A model generated the notes under the pieces. It saw nothing but the letters and a program-made list of their open reading frames with translations. It did not search any database and was not told where the DNA came from. 64,000 nucleotides of DNA from Phytoactinopolyspora alkaliphila (GTDB lineage: Bacteria; Actinomycetota; Actinomycetes; Jiangellales; Jiangellaceae): positions 124,001 through 188,000 of the forward strand of contig NZ_JAAGOB010000008.1 of the NCBI RefSeq assembly GCF_010550695.1. The letters run 5' to 3'. Positions 53,073-62,100 of this stretch are shown in pieces. The number at the start of each line of letters is the position of its first letter. Within the stretch, counting starts at the first letter, position 1. The translations under genes were made by a program, and so were the position numbers.

Positions 53073-54077
53073 CTGAGGAAACTCACGAAAGCATTCACTG
53101 CGGCCGTCGCCATCGGCCCGGCCACCCTTCTCTGCGCCTTCGCTCTCGGATTCACCATCATTCTTGTAGACGACGATGGTGGAACAGACGGCGACAACGA
53201 CGGCCACATTTGCGTGGCCAGCAATTCGGATCCGCTCGACCCTGAGCAGCGACATATCGCCCGCACGATCATCACCGCAGGAGAAGCGGCCGGCGTACCG
53301 AGGCGAGGCTTCGTCGTCGCCCTCGCCACCGCCGCGGTTGAGTCCGGCGTCCGCAACCTCGATTACGGCGATCGCGATTCCCTCGGCGTCTTCCAACAAC
53401 GCCCATCCGCAGGATGGGGAACACCCGAACAGATCACGGACGTCGCCTACTCCGCCAAGGCATTCTTCGGCGGTTCGACCGGGCCGAACTCTTACGGGTC
53501 GGGAAGCGAACCACCCGGCCTTCTCGACATTCCCGGCTGGGAAGACATACCCATCGGCGAGGCAGCACAAGCGGTACAGCGCAGCGCCTACCCCGACCGA
53601 TACGCCGACTGGGAAGACCGCGCCCGCGCCTGGGTCACCGACCTCCTCGACGACGACGCCACATGCGAAGCGGCGCTCCCGATCAAATCCGGCCAGTACC
53701 GAGTCACAGACCGTTTCGGATGGCGCCAACACCCCATCACCGGCGAGTGGAAACTCCACGACGGCATCGACCTCGCCGCGCCAACCGGCACCACCGTGAT
53801 GGCGATCGCACCAGGCAAGGTCACCTTCGTGGGCTTTCGTCCGTGGGCCGGACCTCACCTCGTCGAGATCGATCACGGCGACGGGCACGCCAGTGTCTAC
53901 GGACACATGTCAGAAGCCGTCGTGAGCCCAGGCGACACCATCGATGCCGGGCAACAGATCGGCACAGTTGGCAACGAGGGCCTCTCCACCGGCCCACACC
54001 TACACCTCACGATCCGCGCCAACGGATCGCCGATCAACCCTGAGAAATGGCTAGCCAACCGCGGCCTCGGCTTCTGA
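53073..54077 (+). CDS. Cell-wall hydrolase with SLT-like and M23 peptidase domains
   Basis: About 334 residues if started at CTG 53073, giving a basic n-region and membrane anchor (AFTAAVAIGPATLLCAFALG). A lysozyme/SLT-like domain follows (AGVPRRGFVVALATAAVESG, DSLGVFQQRPSAGWG). The C-terminal M23 LytM domain has the zinc motifs LHDGIDLA and GPHLHL. The first in-frame ATG/GTG/TTG is GTG 53214, which would drop the anchor. The only upstream codons after the in-frame TAG are ACG and CTG. Such enzymes open peptidoglycan for conjugation machines. Confidence 0.78.
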   Translation: MRKLTKAFTAAVAIGPATLLCAFALGFTIILVDDDGGTDGDNDGHICVASNSDPLDPEQRHIARTIITAGEAAGVPRRGFVVALATAAVESGVRNLDYGDRDSLGVFQQRPSAGWGTPEQITDVAYSAKAFFGGSTGPNSYGSGSEPPGLLDIPGWEDIPIGEAAQAVQRSAYPDRYADWEDRARAWVTDLLDDDATCEAALPIKSGQYRVTDRFGWRQHPITGEWKLHDGIDLAAPTGTTVMAIAPGKVTFVGFRPWAGPHLVEIDHGDGHASVYGHMSEAVVSPGDTIDAGQQIGTVGNEGLSTGPHLHLTIRANGSPINPEKWLANRGLGF

Positions 54078-54498
54078 GGCGCTCGAATTGTAGGTTCTCA
54101 TCGAAGATGTCGTTTTTCATCGGAATGTCATCTGCAGATGCCCGGGCGGCAAGAGAGCATGGCCCTGCTGGTGCGGCGTTACCAACAGCAGCTAACGGCA
54201 TTTGCGTCATCCCGCCCCACACTGGGCACAGCCCGGGGCCCGAAATCTTCCAGAGAAACAGAAGCAGTCCCTACGGCAATCGAGCGCCTCCAAGTCGACG
54301 CCGCCGAGTCCGCAGCGCTCCTCGACGCAGCATGCCGTGGCCCAGGGACATTGCCGGTGGCTCAGTCGAGCTCGCGTCCAGGCAGGCGCCCTGACCAGGC
54401 CCATAGGTTGATTCGGTGTAATTTCCGGCATCCCGACGGGCGCGCCCACCCAACGACATCACACAGCCGCGAAGTCTCGCGGCTCAGTTGGGCTTAGG
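54078..54498. other. Non-coding interval
   Basis: About 421 bases between convergent genes. The composition is mixed and no frame has a convincing start. It may be where the conjugation module was truncated, since genes such as virB4 or virD4 would be expected nearby. Confidence 0.35.
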
Positions 54499-54792
54499 TC
54501 AGGTTAGCAACGCCGCGATGACGAGAATGACCGCGATAAGGATCGGCACACCGATAAGTCCGAACAGGATCAGTGACCACCCGAGCGTGCTCCTGGCCTT
54601 TGCGACATCGGAGTCTTTCGGCGCTGCGATCACCGACCGGATTTCGTCGCGTAGGCTCTTGGGTTTCCGGATGTCTGCGAACTGATCATGGATGCGGGCG
54701 ACGTCCTTCAAGGACTTAGCGGCAGCCAGCTGAGCGGCGTAGTCCGCCGCACGCTGGGGATCAGCATCGGGATTCAACTCAGGCGTGGTCAT
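54499..54792 (-). CDS. Small membrane protein
   Basis: 97 residues from ATG 54792, which has GGAGG upstream. The N-terminal 65 residues are charged and helical (AADYAAQLAAAKSLKDVARIHDQF). The C-terminus is one long hydrophobic stretch (LILFGLIGVPILIAVILVIAALL), so it is probably tail-anchored. Function unknown; it stands alone. Confidence 0.6.
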   Translation of the reverse strand: MTTPELNPDADPQRAADYAAQLAAAKSLKDVARIHDQFADIRKPKSLRDEIRSVIAAPKDSDVAKARSTLGWSLILFGLIGVPILIAVILVIAALLT

Positions 54793-54995
54793 GCGTACCT
54801 CCGGATCGGACTCCCCACCCATGGTGGCGCGTCGACTACGTGACTCATAGAGACCAAGGTCCTCGCTCTGCACCTACAGGCCCTCGGCCATACTTCAGGT
54901 GGCGCTTGCGAGTACCACGTGCGTTTGTTCATTAAATCTCGGCCCGTCGCGCGTCGCACGGGTCGCCCCGGTCGCTACCTGGCTATCGTCATGTC

Positions 54996-55250
54996 ATGTC
55001 GGATCGCACCGCCAGTGGCTATGCCATCTTCATTAACGGAGTGCAGAGCGCTGGCAAGTCAACTGTAGCCAAGCTGGTCGAGCGGCGAACGTTGACGTTT
55101 CGCATCGCCTCCGGCGACGAGTTGATCTTGACGGTGCCGGTTTATCAGCGAGTACTCCGGGCCGCTGAGATCTTCGGCCGTTTGCTTGCAACCGTCGATG
55201 AGCAGCGAGATACGCAACGGGCAAGATTCTATTCGTTCTGCTACGCCTAG
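54996..55250 (+). pseudogene. Truncated P-loop kinase-like gene
   Basis: 84 residues starting MSDRTASGYAIFINGVQSAGKSTVAKLVE, a Walker A motif (GVQSAGKST) as in small nucleotide or antibiotic kinases. The rest of the expected 170-200 residue fold is absent and the frame ends soon after an Arg-rich stretch. Probably the 5' remnant of a kinase gene lost by deletion. Confidence 0.5.
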
Positions 55251-55690
55251 CCGAGAGTGATCGAGTCCGGCGTGAACGATCGCGGAGTGACAGACGACTC
55301 CATCTGCTTTTCGAGAGGAGTGGCATAAGATTGTGGGGCAAGACGAGCTGCACGTTCTCGTCGTCGACTCCTCAGCGTTAAATCCCGCCGAGATTACCAG
55401 CCAGGTAATCCGTGCGGCCAAGTGCACCTGGGGGCGACATTGAGTTGTAATGCGGAAGAACAATGGGCGCCGAAAAGACATCCTAGTGCAATGTTTCGCC
55501 TTGATCGCCGGTCGGCCGAAAGCGCTGGCAGGTCGACCACTGACGTTCACGAGAATGCGGTGACAGTAGATGCATCGTAGCCGGGACCTCACAATAGTGC
55601 GTCAATCCGGCTCCAGATTGACGCACGCTCGACCTGTCACAGATGCGCCTTCGAGACGTAGGGAAGTGCCGGATTCGCGGCACGGGCAGG
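55251..55690. other. Non-coding interval of lower GC
   Basis: About 440 bases without a supported frame, in a stretch richer in A and T than the window as a whole. It lies between the kinase remnant and the end of the AAA-linked gene and may mark a recombination joint. Confidence 0.35.
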
Positions 55691-57028
55691 TCACCAGTAC
55701 ATAGCGATGAACTCAAGTTCTAGTACGGGCGTCTTCGCTTCAGGTGGTATGGTCGGACCCTCGTGCGTCGGCAAACTCACTAGCACTTGTGCGCTTCGCC
55801 AGGCCTCCTGTCGAAAGACCCCAACCTTGTCCTCGTCGCGTTCGAGGTGTTCGTGGTTGCTGTAGAACTCGTCTGTAACGTTATTTAAAGCCGCGAGCTT
55901 GCCTTCAAGAGTGCCGTCGTCGAGCAGCGAGGCTAACGTTTCCGGGGATATTCCAGTGGCTTTGACACTGTGATGATTGGCCAGGCTGAAATTGAGCTTG
56001 GTGCCGGCAACGACGAGAGCCGCCGCTGGCTCGACCGTTGGACGTGTCTCGTCGGTAACGGTCCTGAGCGCGTCGACAGCCGTGATGAGCCCGCTTGCGG
56101 CGGAAGGGATGACTCGCCTGAAGGTCTCGATCATCTTCACTGGCGTCCACCCGTCCTGGAGACCGGTTCGGCTAATTCGGCCTAGAACGTCGAACTCAGC
56201 TTCTGCGTGAAGGATGCGTCGTGTGTCCTTCCAGAACGAGCCGGTCTCTGCGACACCGACAACGCGAAGCGGTTCAGTGGTGGTTTGGCCGTCCCATATG
56301 GAGTTGAGTGCTGCGATGTCTGCGACCCACACGTCGCCGTCCGCGTCGGTCACAATCTCGTGAGTGGTGGAACGGCCCTCGATGGGAACAAGGTCCTCCA
56401 TGAGCTCAGCGAGGAATTCGCCCGCGTCCATGGCGGTCTTAATCCCAGAGACGTCTCGGACCTGAAGTAGTTCCGGGTACTTGTTGGCCAAGCCAGTCAC
56501 CAACCGCATAAAGGTTGTGATGTCGAATGTGTGATGTGCGCGGAGCGAAACCCGGAGCTCTGCGAGCGCTCCGCGGGTGAGGTTCGAAGCGCGGATCGCG
56601 TGCTGCGCCTCTTCGAGTTGCATTAGGGCGTCACCGAGGCTGTTTGCATCTTTGAACTTCGTGTCGAGAGCGTTTGCCGCTAGCAGAAATGTTGGGCGGT
56701 ACATGCCATGGAGCCGTGCGAACTGGCTTTGGATGTTGAACTGTCGCTGGACCTGGAGCCCGTTGGATCGGCTCGAGTTCAACTCTCCGCTCATGTTTGC
56801 CTTCGCCACCAGCGGTGCACCGCCTTCGATCTGGGCCGAAAGGACTTCTCCCGCCGTTGAGTCCGCGGACTCTGACATCGTGACTGGAGGAGGCATGTCG
56901 GGCGCGGAGGTGAGGCTGTAGACGCTGACCTCGTCCAGGTAGACAAACTCTCGTAGCGAGCCGGCTGTGCCGATCACCGGCGTGGGAGGGGCCACGGTGT
57001 TCGTTGGCTTCTTCTTGAAGAACTTCAC
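55691..57028 (-). CDS. Unknown protein coupled to AAA+ ATPase (possibly DUF6414-like)
   Basis: 445 residues from GTG 57028, which overlaps the ATPase stop (TAGTG) and has GAGG upstream. It starts with a short basic tail (FFKKKPTN), then REFVYLDEVSVYSL, a start I associate with DUF6414-type proteins from memory only. The middle is helical (LGDALMQLEEAQHAIRASNL) and the end beta-rich. No catalytic motif or membrane helix is seen. Its tight coupling with an AAA+ ATPase on an island suggests a two-gene effector/sensor cassette. Base use is less GC-rich than the chromosome part. Confidence 0.6.
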   Translation of the reverse strand: MKFFKKKPTNTVAPPTPVIGTAGSLREFVYLDEVSVYSLTSAPDMPPPVTMSESADSTAGEVLSAQIEGGAPLVAKANMSGELNSSRSNGLQVQRQFNIQSQFARLHGMYRPTFLLAANALDTKFKDANSLGDALMQLEEAQHAIRASNLTRGALAELRVSLRAHHTFDITTFMRLVTGLANKYPELLQVRDVSGIKTAMDAGEFLAELMEDLVPIEGRSTTHEIVTDADGDVWVADIAALNSIWDGQTTTEPLRVVGVAETGSFWKDTRRILHAEAEFDVLGRISRTGLQDGWTPVKMIETFRRVIPSAASGLITAVDALRTVTDETRPTVEPAAALVVAGTKLNFSLANHHSVKATGISPETLASLLDDGTLEGKLAALNNVTDEFYSNHEHLERDEDKVGVFRQEAWRSAQVLVSLPTHEGPTIPPEAKTPVLELEFIAMYW

Positions 57029-58422
57029 TAGATCCTCGCGATCTGAGTGCGCCGTGCCAGCACTTGTCGGGCGATGCGTTCGATCGCGACTTCGCAGTCG
57101 AGGTCAAGAATCTGTTTTCGACCCTCGCTGCGAGCGAACTGAAAGGCGCGGGTCCAGAGAGCTCGAAGGTCTGCGCTGCACCATGTCTCGGTCAGCGTCG
57201 CCAATCGGCGCACGTCGATGTCCTCGGCTAAGTCCTTCGGGCTAGTTGCCTGCAAGATTGCCTCGCGAGCGTCGATCGTGGGGAGCTCAAAGTCGATCCG
57301 TCGGTCGAATCGCCCCGACCTCAGCATTGTGGGATCTAGGGCGTCGGGTCGGTTGGTTGCGCCGACGATGAGAGCGCGTCCAGGCTTCTCGTCGAAACCG
57401 TCGAGGAGTGCGAGAAATTGTGTGATCAGCTTGTTTGACATTTCGTGCGCAGTCGAGGACCGGGCGCCGCCGAGGCTATCGATCTCATCGAAGAAGACGA
57501 CCGCGCGGTCAAGGCTGTCCGCCTCATCCATCAACGCGCGAAGCATTTCCTCACTCTCGTTGACCCATTTGCTGGCAATCTCAGGGCCGCGCACATGAAA
57601 GTAGACTGCGTTCGCTTCGTTCGCCAGCGCACGCGCAAGCATGGTCTTTCCAGTTCCGGACTCGCCAGCAAGAAGGAGCCCACGGATGGGGAGCATGCCT
57701 TTCTCCTTCAGCGCTTCGGTGTTGTGCATCATTTCGATGATCTGTCGCAACTCGGCGATCTGGCCGTCGAGGCCTTCGATCCCGTCGAAAGTCTCCGTCA
57801 CCTTGCTCGGGTCGACCCGGAAGCGAGAATGAACCGCTGTCGCCGCGGGAGGATCGTCGCGGTACCTCAATGGACGCTCGTCAAGTTCCTTTACGATTCC
57901 GGTTTCACTAAGTTCGACGGTCGACCATTCCTTCCAGTCGATGACGCCTTCGTGTGGGAGCCATAGGAGCGAGTGGTCGGTCTCTACGAGTGACCGTGTC
58001 TCCTCAACCCGTCGCACTACTCCAATGCCATTCTTCGGTGGCGGCAGCAGTCCGTCGGGCGCACGGACGAAAGTGCTGCCGGATACGAGAATGACCGCGC
58101 CTATCGCTACTTCCGGTCCTCCATCCCGGTGGAGCGGCCCGTAGCCTCCACCGGTGTAGCGGACCCAGTAGGTCTCCCCTGGTGCGGCCAACACCACAGT
58201 GGCGAGAGACCCAGTCTCCGAGCCCCTCGGGAACACCTCAATCGGAGCTTCGACAAATGAGCCGTCCTCCAACGAGACCAGCAGGATCGATCCGACCTCG
58301 ACATCTGGACCGTCGTGTGGATCGAGGAAACCTGCATTGCCGTTGGCGTAGCGGACCCAGAGCAGATCGTCCTCGTTATCAACAAAAGCCACGGTTGCCA
58401 GTGCACCGGCTGTCGGCGACAT
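57028..58422 (-). CDS. AAA+ ATPase with N-terminal small-barrel repeats
   Basis: 464 residues from ATG 58422 (GGGGGC upstream). Residues 8-52, 74-118 and about 133-172 are related short beta units (LLWVRYANGNAGFL, TYWVRYTGGGYGPL, SLLWLPHEGV), like stacked OB/SH3-type barrels. The AAA+ domain has Walker A GESGTGKT (253-260), Walker B VVFFDE (308-313) and the arginine-finger segment GATNRPDALDPTMLRSGRFDRR. It belongs to the classical clade (Cdc48/proteasomal-ATPase-like) and may unfold or remodel a protein. No peptidase gene is near. It is the first gene of the pair with the unknown protein. Confidence 0.82.
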   Translation of the reverse strand: MSPTAGALATVAFVDNEDDLLWVRYANGNAGFLDPHDGPDVEVGSILLVSLEDGSFVEAPIEVFPRGSETGSLATVVLAAPGETYWVRYTGGGYGPLHRDGGPEVAIGAVILVSGSTFVRAPDGLLPPPKNGIGVVRRVEETRSLVETDHSLLWLPHEGVIDWKEWSTVELSETGIVKELDERPLRYRDDPPAATAVHSRFRVDPSKVTETFDGIEGLDGQIAELRQIIEMMHNTEALKEKGMLPIRGLLLAGESGTGKTMLARALANEANAVYFHVRGPEIASKWVNESEEMLRALMDEADSLDRAVVFFDEIDSLGGARSSTAHEMSNKLITQFLALLDGFDEKPGRALIVGATNRPDALDPTMLRSGRFDRRIDFELPTIDAREAILQATSPKDLAEDIDVRRLATLTETWCSADLRALWTRAFQFARSEGRKQILDLDCEVAIERIARQVLARRTQIARI

Positions 58423-58591
58423 CCCTCTGCCCCCTTTGCAGCCATCGGCACGTCCCAGTCATGGCTAGCCCCACCTCGGCGGACGGCTGGTGCGTAGCAC
58501 TCGCCCACAGCCTAGTCGCTACCTCCGACAGCCGAGCGATGTCCGCCATGGACGCCGAGGGAAGGTGCGTCACACCGGCTCCCCTCTGTTG

Positions 58592-59832
58592 TCAACCCGC
58601 TCTTTTGAGGGACTTGTTGGCGGTGGCCTTACGGGGTCGCGCGGATGGTTGTAAGGTCGGTTTCGCGGGTCCGGGAAGTGGCTGATCCGAAGTGTCGATG
58701 TGCGGGGGTAGATCGACCGCGCTGGATATCAGAGTCGCCCCGCAGTGCCCTCCCGGGCCCGTGCCAGCCTCGGTCGCCGTCTGGTTCGCCTGCTGGTTCT
58801 CGGCGGCGTTGGCTGCGGCTCGGGCGTCGGCGAAAGTTGGCGGTAGACGGCATCGGAGATGCGTCGCTTCAGGCATCGCATGGCCTCCATCCGGGTCTTG
58901 CCTTCGGCGAGCTTGCGGCGGAAGTAGGTCCGGCCGGGAGTGTCGAGGCGGACCTGGGTGGCTGCGGCGATGTGCAGCATGTGGTTCATCTTCCGGTTCC
59001 CGGCCCGCGACAGCCGGTGCCTGACCTGTTCCCCGGAGGAGGCGTCAAGGGGCGCGGTGCCGGTCCAGGACGCAAACCGGTTCCGGTCGGCGAACCGGGC
59101 GACGTCGCCGACGTCGGCGAGGATCTTGGCTGCCACGATGGGCCCGACGCCGGGCAGGTCCATCAGCGTGGAACCTCGGGCGATGACCATCTCCTTGAGT
59201 TCCTTGGTCAGCGCCTTGATCTTCTTCTCCACCGCAACCAGCTCGGTCAGCTGTTCGGCGGCGAGCCGGCGGCGTGTCTTCCCGGCCAGATCCCGAGGGC
59301 GCACCGAAGCGAGGATTCCCTTGGCCTGCAGGGCGGTGATGTCCTTCTTCGCTTTCCCGGGAGTCAGCTCGGACAGCAGCCGCTGCAGCCGGTTGACAGT
59401 CTGGACCCGCTGCCGGGTGAGCTCTTCACGCCGGTCAGCGAGCATCCGCAGCGCCTCGAGCTCGACGCCGTAGGACAGCACCCGCAGCCCGCCGGTGCGG
59501 ACCGCGACCACCGCGACCGCGTGTGCGTCGTGAGCGTCGGTCTTGCGGTTGTGGCCGGTGTCGAACAACCGCGCCCGGGCGGCCAGTTTCGCGGGCACGT
59601 CGACCACGTGCTCACCGTCTGCCAACAGCCGCTGCGCCAGCGGGCGACCGGCGCCGTTGCTGCCCTCGACCGCCCAGACCCGCTCCGGCCACGCCGCGAC
59701 GTGCTTGAGCATCGCGGCATAGCCTGCGTTGTTTGTGCTGAAACGACCGGCTGTCAGCACCGTCTCGCGGTCGTTGACGGCCTCGATGGTCACCGACAGC
59801 TTGTGGGGATCGACCCCGATGAACACCTTCAT
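58592..59832 (-). pseudogene. IS110-family transposase with C-terminal frameshift
   Basis: The main frame runs from ATG 59832 to 58729 (367 residues). It has the DEDD-type start FIGVDPHKLSVTIEAV, WAVEGSNGAGR, DTGHNRKTDAHDAHAVA and the Transposase_20 block LMDLPGVGPIVAAKILADVGD, then GNRKMNHMLHIAAATQVRLD. Near 58834 (CAACTTTCG on the coding strand) it appears to shift. The tail typical of the family (GPGGHCGATLISSAVDL) is in the overlapping frame 58592-58876. Ends without clear inverted repeats are normal for IS110. It sits between the AAA cassette and the Septu-like pair. Confidence 0.75.
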
Positions 59833-60289
59833 CCAGCCACTCGCCTTCTCCTCGTGAACCGAAGGGAAACGCGAGGCGGGCACTGCTACTACGAGCTGGG
59901 CAGTCTCCTCTGGAGCCACGCCTCGGCACGGCGCCCAGCGGGAACGCAAACCGATAGAGGGCCACACCCACGCAACGGGGTGGGCAGCCGCAAAGAGAGC
60001 GTCCCGCCAAGCGCCTGGACCGAGCCTGGCCGGACGTCGATCCTGAGGCAATCGTCTAGTAACCGCGAACGACACAGGATGCGCTTGGATCTCGCGTGAC
60101 AACTGAACGCATGCACATGACCTTGAGATGAGGAGATCCGCGTGATCGGACGGTGAATGGTTCATAGTCGAGTCCGTTAGGGACTGAGGGATGTTGTCCC
60201 GAAGGTTGGGCTGATCACCGTCTAAGCTGTGCGCTAGGTCTGCGTCGTAGCAGACGCGGGGTCTTGCTTCTCGGCATCTCATCGCCGCC
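59833..60289. other. Upstream flank of the IS110 element
   Basis: About 457 bases. Part of it should be the 5' non-coding end of the IS, which in IS110 elements carries the promoter and, in studied members, a bridge-RNA region. The exact boundary with island DNA cannot be set without a second copy. No protein frame is convincing. Confidence 0.35.
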
Positions 60290-60556
60290 GTGCCCGGCCC
60301 AGTTCGCGTGGAGGCGTCATTGTTTGGTCGCGATGAAGAGGTTCGTGCAATCACGGCCGCTCCTCAGCGAGTCACGCTGCTCGTCGGCGACTCCGGCTTC
60401 GGTAAGAGCATCGTCCCGGATGCTGCCCAGGACCTGCGCTCTGACGCGGTCGCGCCAGGACCTGTCCAGCTGCGGGATGCGCCCGCCTACGCCCACGGTA
60501 CGACCGCGTTCTTCGAGCGCTACTTCGGACTTGCCAAGAGGGGCAGCGTGACATGA
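60290..60556 (+). CDS. Short P-loop protein fragment coupled to the Septu-like ATPase
   Basis: 88 residues from GTG 60290. It contains FGRDEEVRAI and a Walker A, LLVGDSGFGKS, then ends abruptly, so it looks like the N-terminal part of an AAA/STAND-type ATPase joined out of frame to a new end. Its stop overlaps the start of the next gene (ATGA), which may still couple their translation. It could be a remnant left by the IS insertion or an internal deletion. Confidence 0.5.
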   Translation: MPGPVRVEASLFGRDEEVRAITAAPQRVTLLVGDSGFGKSIVPDAAQDLRSDAVAPGPVQLRDAPAYAHGTTAFFERYFGLAKRGSVT

Positions 60557-62100
60557 AATTTCAGGTGCTCGGAGTTGGCCAGTTCCCGAACCGGAACAGC
60601 CGTCGAGGGGTCTGCTATCTGACGTCTGACCGATGGAACGACTACAACTTCCAGACGCAGTTCTACTTGACGTACCTCGCGCCAGACGGCACGGAGCACG
60701 CGATCGGGAAGGTTAAGATCGGGGGACGTGGCTGGGAAGAGGAGCAGAAGAGTCCGGAGCTTCCAGCCAGCTTCGATGAACTCGGGGACGATCTCTTCTC
60801 CGTCGGCCAGGACGACGACTACTACACACGCTTAAACAAGCTCCCCGACAGCATCGGTCGGGTGATCCTGAGGGCGCTCAGGGACTTCGCCTTCGACAAT
60901 ACGATCTTCGACCAGGTACGCCAGGAAGAAGTCACCCGGGTCTCCCTTCTGCGTGAGCTGTCAGTAGCAGCCGTCAAAGGCCGGCTGAACCGACTCGCGC
61001 GCGGACAGGTGCTTCTTACGCCGTACTCCTTCACCTATCTGTGGCCCGCCGCCGATGGCGAGGGCGAAGACTCGCTCTCCTTCAAGGTGACGCCCTACAG
61101 CAAGCCGCCGACGAACATCAATGTCCTGATCGGGCGCAACGGTGCCGGCAAGACCCGCATCCTGCACGGCATGGCATCGGCCCTGGCCGGCCAGCAAGGC
61201 GGAGAGCACGTCGGACGATTCCTCGTCGGCGAGAACGAGGCCACCGCCAAAGACTTTGCGAACGTGGTCTCCGTGACATTCAGCGCCTTCGACCCATTCG
61301 ATCCCCTGCCAGACGGGGTCACGAAGCGCAACGAGATCAAGTACTCCTACGTCGGCCTCCTACGCGCGCCGCAGCACAATGAGCGCCCATCCACCAAGAA
61401 CGCCGACGAACTCGCCGAGGAGTTTGCCGACTCACTGCTGAAGCACTGTGCCACGGGGGCTCGTAGCCGCCGCTGGACACAGGCGGTCGAGACTCTCAGT
61501 GCCGATCCCAACTTCCACGACGCCAACCTCCCACAACTCCTCGATGACCCCGGCAGCGACAACGACAACATCCGCAGCACAAGGGCCTTCGGAGTCTTCC
61601 GTGAGCTCAGCTCCGGCCACAGCATCGTCCTCCTCACCATGACGAAGCTCGTCGAGAAGGTCGACGAGCGAACCTTGGTTCTCCTGGATGAGCCGGAGTC
61701 ACACCTGCATCCACCACTGCTCTCCGCGTTCGTGCGCGCCTTGTCCGACCTGCTGATCGATCGCAACGGGGTCGCGGTGGTTGCCACCCACTCGCCGGTC
61801 GTCCTGCAAGAGGTACCGCGCACCTGCGTCTGGAGGATCGAGCGCTCAGGCAACGCCCGCGAGGTCTTCGCGCCCGCCGTGGAGACCTTTGGCGAGAACG
61901 TCGGCACACTCACACGGGAGATCTTCGGGCTGGAGGTGACGTCGACCGGCTTCTATGCGCTGCTCCAGACGGAGGCGCGGCACGCCGAGTCCTACGAGGA
62001 CGCGGCTGCGGCCTTCGACCACCAGCTCGGGGGCGAGGCGTCCGCCGTCCTCCGCGCCTATGTTGCCCAGCGGGCACGCCGGCAAGGTGACCAGGTGTGA
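60553..62100 (+). CDS. Septu-like (PtuA-type) ABC-class ATPase
   Basis: 515 residues. Walker A is IGRNGAGKT (about 193-201), the ABC-like signature LSSGHSIVLLTM, Walker B VLLDEPESH (Asp379, Glu380) and H-loop ATHSP (His413). This is the SMC/OLD-type layout of defence ATPases. The N-terminal 190 residues are specific and may bind partner or ligand. The following gene encodes an HNH protein and overlaps by GTGA, the two-gene arrangement of Septu (PtuA-PtuB). Role in phage defence is inferred from this pairing. Confidence 0.78.
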   Translation: MKFQVLGVGQFPNRNSRRGVCYLTSDRWNDYNFQTQFYLTYLAPDGTEHAIGKVKIGGRGWEEEQKSPELPASFDELGDDLFSVGQDDDYYTRLNKLPDSIGRVILRALRDFAFDNTIFDQVRQEEVTRVSLLRELSVAAVKGRLNRLARGQVLLTPYSFTYLWPAADGEGEDSLSFKVTPYSKPPTNINVLIGRNGAGKTRILHGMASALAGQQGGEHVGRFLVGENEATAKDFANVVSVTFSAFDPFDPLPDGVTKRNEIKYSYVGLLRAPQHNERPSTKNADELAEEFADSLLKHCATGARSRRWTQAVETLSADPNFHDANLPQLLDDPGSDNDNIRSTRAFGVFRELSSGHSIVLLTMTKLVEKVDERTLVLLDEPESHLHPPLLSAFVRALSDLLIDRNGVAVVATHSPVVLQEVPRTCVWRIERSGNAREVFAPAVETFGENVGTLTREIFGLEVTSTGFYALLQTEARHAESYEDAAAAFDHQLGGEASAVLRAYVAQRARRQGDQV

